Shown here: piece by piece, positions 1 to 6,421 of the stretch
Layout of the letters: each line of letters begins with the position of its first letter
Position numbering within the stretch: position 1 is the first letter of the stretch
DNA from: Polynucleobacter sp.
GTDB lineage: Bacteria > Pseudomonadota > Gammaproteobacteria > Burkholderiales > Burkholderiaceae
Direction: 5' to 3'
NCBI GenBank assembly: GCA_023257325.1
Contig: JALRCP010000137.1
Location: 1-8,393 of the forward strand
DNA: 8,393 nt
The notes under the pieces: model-generated
Told to the model about the DNA's origin: nothing
Database searches by the model: none
What the model saw: the letters and a program-made list of their open reading frames with translations, nothing else
Made by a program: the position numbers and the translations under genes

Positions 1-353
1 TCTTTTTCTGGAGCAATCGCTTCAATCACTCTATGACTGTCTATGTGCTTAGGTAAGGGGAGTTGAACTAAGATGCCATGAATTTTGGGGTCATGATTGA
101 GCTCATCAATTCGCTTCAGAAGATTCTGTTCAGATAAATCGGCAGGATGTTTTTCTAGAATGGAATACATCCCAACATCTTCACAGGCCTTCACTTTATT
201 ACGAACATACACTTGACTCGCCGGATCATCACCAACAATTAATACGGCTAAACCGGGTTTAACTCCTTGAGCCGTCAAGATCGCTGTTCTAGCAGCAATT
301 TCAACCCTGATTTTTTTGGCAAGCGCATTGCCATCGATGATTTGAGCAGGCAT
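1..353 (-). CDS. folD: FolD, methylenetetrahydrofolate dehydrogenase/cyclohydrolase (N-terminal part)
   Basis: Cytoplasmic bifunctional enzyme of one-carbon metabolism. It oxidises 5,10-methylene-THF to methenyl-THF with NADP+ and hydrolyses that to 10-formyl-THF, supplying purine and formyl-methionine synthesis. The first 117 codons are present and the gene runs off the left edge; the family is usually about 280-290 residues, so roughly 40% is seen. The start [16 protein letters not shown] is the family's usual N-terminus. The substrate-site motif follows as YVRNKVKAC at residues 49-57, with Tyr49 and the catalytic Lys53, and then the signature GILVQLPLP at 93-101. The ATG lies 1 nt after the TAA of the response regulator gene (TAATATG). 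No Shine-Dalgarno sequence is visible in the preceding 20 nt, so translation probably depends on coupling to the upstream gene. The identification is firm; only the C-terminal half is unseen. Confidence 0.96.
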   Translation of the reverse strand, partial: MPAQIIDGNALAKKIRVEIAARTAILTAQGVKPGLAVLIVGDDPASQVYVRNKVKACEDVGMYSILEKHPADLSEQNLLKRIDELNHDPKIHGILVQLPLPKHIDSHRVIEAIAPEK

Positions 354-354
354 A

Positions 355-978
355 TTAGGCAGTTGTTTCAGAGAGGGCTAAACGCAGTAAATCAGCAACT
401 GTGTTGACGTTGAGTTTTTCCATAATGTTGGCGCGGTGGGCTTCAACGGTCTTGATTGAAATATTCAAATCATCCGCAATTTGTTTATTTAAGCGACCTG
501 CTACGATTCTTTCCAGAACTTGCTTCTCGCGACCAGTTAATTTGCTGAGAAGGTTTTGTGTGTTCTTTTGAGTGTTGGCTTTGGCATAGGCAATGCGAGC
601 TTTAGCCAACATTTTTTCCACCAATACTTTGAGTTCAGATTCTTTGAAAGGTTTTTCAATGAAATCAATCGCACCTTTTTTCATGGTCGATACAGCCATT
701 GAAACGTCGCCATGGCCGGTGATGAAGGAGATGGGCATTGGAATGCCTTCGGCCATTAATCGTTCTTGCAGTTCAAGACCTGACATGCCAGGCATACGGA
801 CATCAAGTATCAGGCAGGCAACAATATCCTTTTGCTCGCCTTGTAACGACTGCAAAAATCTTTCTGCACTTGGCTGACATTTGACTGTGTAGCCATTGCT
901 TTCAAGTAACCAAGTTAAAGAATCTCTGACGGCTTCGTCGTCATCAACAACATAAACAATTTCAGGTTGAGTGTTCAT
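355..978 (-). CDS. FixJ/NarL-type response regulator with LuxR helix-turn-helix
   Basis: DNA-binding response regulator of 207 residues, the normal length for the FixJ group. The receiver domain (about 6-122) has the acidic pocket Asp12-Asp13-Asp14, the phospho-acceptor Asp59 in [12 protein letters not shown], the switch residue Thr87 in ITGHGDV, and the conserved Lys109-Pro110 in IEKPF. A short linker leads to a GerE/LuxR-type helix-turn-helix at about 147-204 ([15 protein letters not shown], then [19 protein letters not shown]). All key residues are intact. The gene starts 4 nt after the kinase stop codon, and its likely ribosome site (AGGA) lies inside the end of the kinase gene, so the two are co-expressed and the kinase is the expected phosphodonor. 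Target genes cannot be read from the protein. The nearest candidate sites are the direct repeats upstream of aceE. No specific gene symbol is assigned because FixJ-like regulators serve many pathways. Confidence 0.95.
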   Translation of the reverse strand: MNTQPEIVYVVDDDEAVRDSLTWLLESNGYTVKCQPSAERFLQSLQGEQKDIVACLILDVRMPGMSGLELQERLMAEGIPMPISFITGHGDVSMAVSTMKKGAIDFIEKPFKESELKVLVEKMLAKARIAYAKANTQKNTQNLLSKLTGREKQVLERIVAGRLNKQIADDLNISIKTVEAHRANIMEKLNVNTVADLLRLALSETTA

Positions 979-982
979 AAGC

Positions 983-3481
983 TTATTTTCCTAATGGAAG
1001 GAGTATTGTAAAGGTGCAGCCAGAGTTACTTTGATCTTTTTGAGGGGCGTTGTTTTCTGCCCATAGGCGACCATGATGAGATTCAATGATGGATCGACAA
1101 ATATTTAATCCCATGCCCATGCCATCCTGTTTGGTACTAAAAAATGGTTCATACAATCTTTGTAAGGATTCCTCAGGAATTCCTGGCCCCTGGTCAATCA
1201 CTCTGATGCGTAGCATGGTCGGAGATAGCGATTCATCAATATCTACCTTGAGTGCGATTAACTTACTGCCATGATTGACGTGATTTAGCATTTTGATAGC
1301 GTCAATCGCATTTTTAAGGAGATTGACAAGCACTTGCTGAATCAAAATGGGATCTAAAAAAACTTTGGGTAAGTCATCAGCAAAAGAAGTGCTAATTTGA
1401 ACGCCGTAGCGTTGAGCCTCAATTTCGGCCAAACCAACAGAGTCTGCCACAATAGTGTGTATATCAACGACCTTACTCTGAGGTTGGCTACGTTTTACGA
1501 AGCCTCGAATCCGTTGGATGATGGTGCCTGCTCGATGAGCTTGATTGGTGGCTTTTTCAATTGCAGGCAAGATATCTTTTTCTAAATCTAGTTGCTGTGA
1601 GCCTTTTAGGCGATTGGCAATCCCTGTACAGTAATTGGTAATCGCCGCCAAGGGTTGATTGAGCTCATGAGCCAAAGAAGAGGCCATCTCACCCATGGTG
1701 GTTAAGCGACTTGAAAATTGTAGCTTTTCTTCTTGATCTCGAGTTTGATCTTCAGCTTTTTTCCTGGCGGTGATGTCTGTGGCAATGATTAATTGCGCTA
1801 AATGACCGTCTACCCACGAAATGTAGCGACGTCTTACTTCATACCAAAGTTTAGATTGATAGATTTGTATTTCTCTGAAATCAGATTGCGTAGGGGTCAA
1901 TGCAGAGGCCGGCAAGCCAACAAATCCGTCGACACTATCAATGTTTAATGCGCCCATATCATCGGGATTAATTTCGTTTCCAGCCAACTCCAGGTGGGCC
2001 TGCGTAGTATTTCCAAAATTCTCCCGGTAATACTTATTGGCAAACAATAGTTGACTGCTTTGTAAAGAAATTACTGATACAGCGGCGTCTAAGCTTTCTA
2101 AGACAGTTGTGAATCGTTCTTGAGCCAAAGCCAACTCTTGTCTGGCTTTGATTGGTTCGGAAATGTCGACGATTGAACTAATCCATCCTGTTTGCTTGCC
2201 TTTTTCATCAATCAAAGGAGAAACAAATGTTCTTGAATTAATCTTGCCGCCCCCTTTTTTTTGTAAGACCGCCTCAAAGCCTGCTTTGGGAGAATTGCCT
2301 TTTAATGCAATGGTCATTTTTTTAGTGAGTTCAGGCACTAACTCGTTGGGCCAAAATGGAAAAGGCGGTGCCATACCAATCAGCTCATGTTTAGACCACC
2401 CAGTCATTTCGCAAAAAGCTGGATTGACATAAGTAATCACGCCTTGCATGTCATGAGCTCTCATGCCAATGGTGATGGATTCTTCCATCGCCCGACGGAA
2501 ATTGGTTTCAATTTGAAGATCTCGTTGGATTGCATATCTTTGACGTGTTTGCTTCCAAACAGACCATAGACTCCACAAAACAAAGCTACTCAAACCAATC
2601 ACTAACCATAAAAGCGTGCGATAAGTTAAATTGGTCGGAGGGGGGTAGGTGCTGACATGGAGATTCAATGGGATGGGGGTTTTTTCAATGGATATGCTGT
2701 GCTCTAGGGATCGTGTGCTGGTGCGTTTTGGATTAGATGCAACCAATTCTTTCCCAGCACTGTCCAAGAATGCAAAGCGATACAACCCATTGAGTTCGCT
2801 AGGGACCATGTGTTGCAGAATTCTTTTGCCTGAATAGAGTGCGGCAATTCCGCCTGTGACATGACCGTTTTGGATCACCGGTGTGACATGCCAAAAAACG
2901 TATTGACGATCGAGGCTCACTTGATCATTCTTATGTACATCAAGCCGAATCATGCGTCCATAGACTGCCTTATTGGTTTCTGACGCCTCAGAATAAATTC
3001 CGTTTAATTCTTGATCTAAGTTGAATTTAACTTCTTTTCGGTCTGTCCATTCTTGGTTAGCAGGTGCGTTCGGAATCGTGGCTAAACGATTCTGATTACG
3101 ATCAATCCACCGTAATTGAAGAATTTCAGGATTGTCCTGTATTAATTTTGTCGATAAAGTTAAAAATGATCTTGAATATTGCATCTGTGACGAGGAGTTA
3201 CTAATTTCTCGACTTAATTCAAGAATGGCATCCTCATTCGCTGAAAATCTGAGCAAGATGCGTTGTTTTGCAAAGGCACTTTCTCGGTACAAGGTGTATT
3301 GCTGCTGATTTTTATCTTGGTAATTGAGTGTCCATAAAATCAGACCCATGGCCGCTGTAAATAGAACAATGGCCAAAATAGGGGTCAACAAGAACGAATA
3401 TGATCGGACGCCCTGTTTAAAGGAAAGACTTTTTAATTTTGAAGTGAGGCTTTTTAAGTGCCTAAATATTTGTTTGATCAA
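983..3481 (-). CDS. Membrane sensor histidine kinase with periplasmic sensor and two PAS domains
   Basis: Membrane sensor kinase of 832 residues, partner of the response regulator 4 nt downstream. Order: short basic cytoplasmic N-terminus; TM1 at about 31-52; periplasmic region of about 235 residues (53-288), probably a Cache/PDC-like fold judging by its WHVTPVIQNGHVTGGIAALYS segment; TM2 at about 289-307; PAS 1 at about 326-442 (ITYVNPAFCEMTGW); a more divergent PAS 2 at about 452-575; a short coiled linker; the dimerisation/phosphoacceptor domain with His605 in SLAHELNQPLAAI, an H-box of the FixL/DctB kind; and a C-terminal ATPase domain with N-box Asn724, G1 box DQGPGI (763-768), F-box PFFSTK and G2 box GMGMGL (787-792). 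All catalytic boxes look intact. The start is TTG: no in-frame ATG lies between it and the upstream in-frame stop, and the next Met is residue 45, inside TM1. AAAGAG sits 7 nt upstream. The ligand is unknown; there is no basis for calling the PAS domains heme-binding. Confidence 0.93.
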   Translation of the reverse strand: MIKQIFRHLKSLTSKLKSLSFKQGVRSYSFLLTPILAIVLFTAAMGLILWTLNYQDKNQQQYTLYRESAFAKQRILLRFSANEDAILELSREISNSSSQMQYSRSFLTLSTKLIQDNPEILQLRWIDRNQNRLATIPNAPANQEWTDRKEVKFNLDQELNGIYSEASETNKAVYGRMIRLDVHKNDQVSLDRQYVFWHVTPVIQNGHVTGGIAALYSGKRILQHMVPSELNGLYRFAFLDSAGKELVASNPKRTSTRSLEHSISIEKTPIPLNLHVSTYPPPTNLTYRTLLWLVIGLSSFVLWSLWSVWKQTRQRYAIQRDLQIETNFRRAMEESITIGMRAHDMQGVITYVNPAFCEMTGWSKHELIGMAPPFPFWPNELVPELTKKMTIALKGNSPKAGFEAVLQKKGGGKINSRTFVSPLIDEKGKQTGWISSIVDISEPIKARQELALAQERFTTVLESLDAAVSVISLQSSQLLFANKYYRENFGNTTQAHLELAGNEINPDDMGALNIDSVDGFVGLPASALTPTQSDFREIQIYQSKLWYEVRRRYISWVDGHLAQLIIATDITARKKAEDQTRDQEEKLQFSSRLTTMGEMASSLAHELNQPLAAITNYCTGIANRLKGSQQLDLEKDILPAIEKATNQAHRAGTIIQRIRGFVKRSQPQSKVVDIHTIVADSVGLAEIEAQRYGVQISTSFADDLPKVFLDPILIQQVLVNLLKNAIDAIKMLNHVNHGSKLIALKVDIDESLSPTMLRIRVIDQGPGIPEESLQRLYEPFFSTKQDGMGMGLNICRSIIESHHGRLWAENNAPQKDQSNSGCTFTILLPLGK

Positions 3482-3492
3482 ATGAGATCTCT

Positions 3493-3519
3493 TTAAATCA
3501 GGGAAAACCAGGGATTCAT
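3493..3519 (-). CDS. Candidate leader peptide ORF ahead of the kinase gene
   Basis: A tiny ORF encoding MNPWFSLI, then TAA. It begins with ATG and has AGGAA at 3528-3532, 8 nt upstream, a better initiation signal than that of the kinase gene itself. Its stop codon overlaps the AAAGAG that would serve as the kinase ribosome site, and 11 nt separate its stop from the TTG start. It is in a different frame from the kinase. This arrangement could feed ribosomes to the weak TTG start, or its translation could occupy the kinase ribosome site. An ORF this short can arise by chance, so only the geometry supports it; there is no recognisable protein family. Confidence 0.3.
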   Translation of the reverse strand: MNPWFSLI

Positions 3520-3543
3520 GAGTTTAATTCCTGTGAGCTAGAT

Positions 3544-3572
3544 TTTGTATGTTTTTGCCTTGCCCCGATGAA
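3544..3572 (-). promoter_or_regulatory. Weak candidate promoter for the kinase-regulator-folD operon
   Basis: On the minus strand TTCATC (plus positions 3567-3572) and TACAAA (3544-3549) are separated by 17 nt. They match the sigma-70 consensus at only 3 of 6 and 4 of 6 positions. The predicted transcript start near 3537 would precede the leader ORF by about 18 nt. The -35 element overlaps the left arm of the outer inverted repeat, so a protein bound there could control this promoter. The match is weak, and it was sought because the operon must start in this intergenic region. Confidence 0.22.
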
Positions 3573-3616
3573 TTTATTGCGAAGCAATAATATTCCGTAT
3601 TGTGATAAATAAATTC
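3570..3616. repeat. Nested inverted repeats in the divergent control region
   Basis: An inner perfect inverted repeat, TTATTGC-GAA-GCAATAA, occupies 3574-3590 (7-bp arms, 3-bp spacer). An outer perfect 9-bp inverted repeat has arms GAATTTATT (3570-3578) and AATAAATTC (3608-3616). The left outer arm shares 5 bp with the left inner arm, so the two foldings are mutually exclusive. The elements lie between the candidate divergent promoters, where operators for two-way control are usually found. The inner element followed by AT-rich sequence does not look like a terminator, because it is GC-poor and no T-run follows it. Confidence 0.5.
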
Positions 3617-3630
3617 GTTATGTGAAAAAT
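3594..3630 (+). promoter_or_regulatory. Tandem 17-bp direct repeat, candidate activator site of aceE
   Basis: Copies at 3594-3610 and 3614-3630 match at 13 of 17 positions (pattern TnCGTnnTGTGAnAAAT, where the second position also differs). They repeat with an exact 20-bp period, about two turns of the helix. The second copy ends 3 bp before the proposed -35 box of aceE. Relative to a transcript start near 3669 the copies are centred near -67 and -47, typical places for an activator to contact RNA polymerase. Tandem half-sites on one face of the DNA fit a dimeric response regulator of the FixJ/NarL type, which makes the divergently encoded regulator the first candidate. That assignment is inference. 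Confidence 0.45.
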
Positions 3631-3633
3631 TGC

Positions 3634-3662
3634 TTGCTGTGCCAATGGGGCATTTCTAAAAT
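3634..3662 (+). promoter_or_regulatory. Predicted sigma-70 promoter of aceE-aceF-lpdA
   Basis: TTGCTG at 3634-3639 and TAAAAT at 3657-3662 are separated by the optimal 17 bp. The -10 box matches the consensus at 5 of 6 positions and the -35 box at 3 of 6, which would suit an activated promoter. Transcription would start near 3669, leaving a leader of about 45 nt before the aceE ATG. The spacer contains a short inverted repeat, TGCC-AATGG-GGCA (3640-3652), where a bound repressor would block polymerase. Confidence 0.5.
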
Positions 3663-3714
3663 TTGCCTATGACAAAATAAGTGGTAATTACAGGCTGGTT
3701 AATAGGAGACAAGC

Positions 3715-6411
3715 ATGGCAGATCTAGCGAACAACACAGGTGTTAATGCAAGACCGAATGATGTAGATCCGATTGAAACCAAAGAATGGATTGATGCACT
3801 CAATGGTGTCATTAACAAGGAGGGGGTTGATCGAGCCGCATTCTTGATTGATGAGCAAATCTCGCATGCCAGAGTGAATGGCGTGGTTCAACCTTTTCAT
3901 GCTGAAACGCCTTACATCAATACCATTCCAGTAGAAAATCAAGCCAAACTTCCTGGGGATCAAGAAATTGAGCATAAGATTCGTTCATACACGCGTTGGA
4001 ACGCCATGGCGATGGTCCTCAAAGCCAATAAAGACACCAACGTGGGCGGTCATATATCTTCGTTTCAATCAGCGGCCACTCTCTACGATGTAGGTTTTAA
4101 TCATTTTTGGCATGCACCATCTGACAAGCACGGTGGTGATTTGGTCTTTGTTCAAGGACACGTTGCCACGGGGGTTTATGCCAGAGCTTATATGTTGGGA
4201 CGTTTAACAGAAGAGCACTTGAATAATTTCCGCCAGGAAGTTGATGGTAAAGGGGTCTCTAGCTATCCGCATCCCTGGTTGATGCCAGATTTTTGGCAGT
4301 TCCCAACCGTTTCAATGGGTCTTGGTCCGATCATGGCGATTTACCAAGCCCGATTCATGAAATATCTTCAAGATCGTGGCATGGCTAAAACAGAAGGTCG
4401 CAAGGTTTGGGCTTTCTTGGGTGACGGTGAGACAGATGAGCCTGAGTCATTGGGTGCCATTGGCATGGCGGGACGTGAGAATTTAGACAATTTGTGTTTT
4501 GTTATTAATTGCAATTTACAAAGATTAGACGGTCCAGTTCGAGGCAATGGAAAAATTATTCAAGAACTTGAAGCTGAATTCCGTGGTGCAGGTTGGAATG
4601 TCATTAAGTTGATTTGGGGAACCCATTGGGATGCTTTATTTGCAAGAGACAAGAAAGGCATCTTGATGAAGCGCTTGGGTGAAATTGTGGATGGTGAATA
4701 TCAGACCATGAAAGCCAAGAATGGCGCTTACGTTAGAAAGATGGTTTTCAATACCCCCGAATTGGAAGCTTTGGTAGCTGACTGGAGCGATGAGGATATT
4801 TGGAATTTGAACCGTGGCGGACACGACCCTCACAAAGTCTACGCTGCGTTCCATGCGGCTGCTAATCACAAAAATCAACCAACAGTGATTTTGGCAAAAA
4901 CCATTAAAGGGTATGGCATGGGTGGTTCTGGCCAGGGCATGAACATTGCGCACCAAGCCAAGAAAATGAATATTGAAGACATCAAGGCTTTCAGGGATCA
5001 ATTCAAGATTCCAGTGCCTGATGACCAGTTAGAAAAACTTCCATTGGTTAAGTTTGAAGAGGGAAGTCCTGAGTTGAACTACATGCGCGAACGTCGCATG
5101 GAGTTAGGCGGTTACCTCCCACAGCGTCGCACCAAAGCAGAGAGTCTTGAGGTTCCCAAGTTAGAGGTTTTTGCACCTTTACTGGAAGCTACTGCAGAAG
5201 GTCGTGAGATTTCAACCACCATGGCGTTTGTTCGTTTGTTGAATATTGTGATCAAAGATAAAGTCATCGGTAAACGAGTCGTACCTATTGTTCCTGATGA
5301 GTCTAGAACCTTCGGTATGGAAGGGATGTTCCGTCAGCTTGGCATTTGGAATCAGTTGGGCCAACTCTACACCCCTCAAGATCATGACCAGTTGATGTTC
5401 TATAAGGAAGACAAGCACGGTCAGATTTTGCAAGAGGGCATCAATGAGGCAGGTGCCATGTGTGATTGGATTGCTGCAGCTACTTCGTATTCAACTCACG
5501 GCGTACCGATGCTGCCTTTCTACATTTTCTACTCCATGTTTGGTTTCCAGCGTATTGGTGATTTAGCCTGGGCTGCAGGTGATATGAGAAGTCGTGGCTT
5601 CTTGTTGGGTGGCACAGCGGGTCGAACCACCTTAAACGGTGAGGGTCTTCAACATGAGGATGGTCACAGTCATTTGTGGAGTGGGGCAATTCCGAACTGT
5701 ATTAGTTACGACCCAACCTTTGCTTTTGAATTAGCAGTCATCATTCAAGACGGTATGCATCGAATGATGAATAAGCAAGATGATGTCTATTACTACCTCA
5801 CTCTAATGAACGAGAACTACGCTCATCCTGCAATGCCTAAAGGAGCAGAAGCAGACATTCTGAAGGGAATGTACCGTCTCATGGGTGTGGGAGATGCTAA
5901 AAATAAATTAAAAGTGCAGTTGTTAGGCAGTGGCACAATTTTCCGTGAAGTGATTGAAGCAGCCCAGATGTTAGCGAATGAGTGGGGTGTTTCGTCTGAC
6001 ATCTGGGGTTGTCCAAGTTTTACTGAATTGGGTCGTGATTGGAATGCAGTCTCACGTCACAATATGTTGAATCCTACGGATAAACCTCAGTTGTCTCATG
6101 TGGAAAAATTGTTGAAAGACACTTCAGGTCCAGTGATTGCGGCAACCGATTATGTACGTTTGTTTGCTGAACAAATTAGACCAGCGATTCAAAATGTGGG
6201 TAAGAAATACACCGTATTAGGAACCGATGGTTATGGGCGATCTGATACCCGTGAAAAGTTGCGCCATTTCTTTGAGGTGGATCGTCGTTGGATCACGGTC
6301 GCTGCATTAAAAACTTTGGCTGATGATGGTCAAATTGAGCATAAAAAAGTTGCTGAAGCTCTTAAGAAGTATGGCCTCGATCCAAAAAAACCTAACCCTA
6401 TGACTGTGTGA
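3715..6411 (+). CDS. aceE: Pyruvate dehydrogenase E1 component, homodimeric AceE type
   Basis: Thiamine-diphosphate-dependent E1 of the pyruvate dehydrogenase complex. It decarboxylates pyruvate and passes the acetyl group to the lipoyl arms of E2. At 898 residues it has the full length of the homodimeric type of gamma- and betaproteobacteria. Visible landmarks, matched from memory to the E. coli enzyme: GGHISSFQSA with His113, GHVATG with His149, the TPP/Mg motif beginning GDGETDEPES (from Gly236) and ending INCNLQ (264-269), the mobile inner loop with GMNIAHQ (His413), catalytic Glu578 in EGINEAG, and GEGLQHEDGHSH with His647. The ATG is supported by AGGAG at 3704-3708, 6 nt upstream. It is the first gene of the operon; its TGA lies 10 nt before aceF and overlaps the aceF ribosome site. 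Nothing is missing or unusual in the enzyme. The likely control region is the divergent intergenic stretch before it. Confidence 0.98.
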   Translation: MADLANNTGVNARPNDVDPIETKEWIDALNGVINKEGVDRAAFLIDEQISHARVNGVVQPFHAETPYINTIPVENQAKLPGDQEIEHKIRSYTRWNAMAMVLKANKDTNVGGHISSFQSAATLYDVGFNHFWHAPSDKHGGDLVFVQGHVATGVYARAYMLGRLTEEHLNNFRQEVDGKGVSSYPHPWLMPDFWQFPTVSMGLGPIMAIYQARFMKYLQDRGMAKTEGRKVWAFLGDGETDEPESLGAIGMAGRENLDNLCFVINCNLQRLDGPVRGNGKIIQELEAEFRGAGWNVIKLIWGTHWDALFARDKKGILMKRLGEIVDGEYQTMKAKNGAYVRKMVFNTPELEALVADWSDEDIWNLNRGGHDPHKVYAAFHAAANHKNQPTVILAKTIKGYGMGGSGQGMNIAHQAKKMNIEDIKAFRDQFKIPVPDDQLEKLPLVKFEEGSPELNYMRERRMELGGYLPQRRTKAESLEVPKLEVFAPLLEATAEGREISTTMAFVRLLNIVIKDKVIGKRVVPIVPDESRTFGMEGMFRQLGIWNQLGQLYTPQDHDQLMFYKEDKHGQILQEGINEAGAMCDWIAAATSYSTHGVPMLPFYIFYSMFGFQRIGDLAWAAGDMRSRGFLLGGTAGRTTLNGEGLQHEDGHSHLWSGAIPNCISYDPTFAFELAVIIQDGMHRMMNKQDDVYYYLTLMNENYAHPAMPKGAEADILKGMYRLMGVGDAKNKLKVQLLGSGTIFREVIEAAQMLANEWGVSSDIWGCPSFTELGRDWNAVSRHNMLNPTDKPQLSHVEKLLKDTSGPVIAATDYVRLFAEQIRPAIQNVGKKYTVLGTDGYGRSDTREKLRHFFEVDRRWITVAALKTLADDGQIEHKKVAEALKKYGLDPKKPNPMTV

Positions 6412-6421
6412 GGATACTCAG

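Noticed and set aside
593..877. Plus-strand open frame opposite the response regulator
   Set aside because: It is the reverse of the receiver domain and has no recognisable protein features or promoter.
3473..3482. TTTGATCAAA palindrome over the kinase start as an FNR-type site
   Set aside because: The FNR consensus has 4 bp between TTGAT and ATCAA; here the halves overlap. A 10-bp AT-rich palindrome is also common by chance.
3574..3590. Inner inverted repeat as an intrinsic terminator
   Set aside because: The stem is AT-rich, no T-run follows on either strand, and it lies between two gene starts, not after a gene.
3601..3625. TGTGA motifs as a CRP-type site
   Set aside because: CRP sites need an inverted TCACA partner about 6 bp away. 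Here both TGTGA motifs point the same way, so they fit a direct repeat instead.
3647..3667. Sigma-54 promoter (GG...TTGC) before aceE
   Set aside because: The GG and GC elements are too far apart, and the TGGCAC core is missing.
4636..5001. Open frame of 121 codons antisense to aceE
   Set aside because: It lies fully inside a highly conserved enzyme gene, has no convincing ribosome site, and its translation looks like a shadow rich in His, Asn and Ile. Other antisense frames in aceE, aceF and the kinase were dismissed for the same reason.
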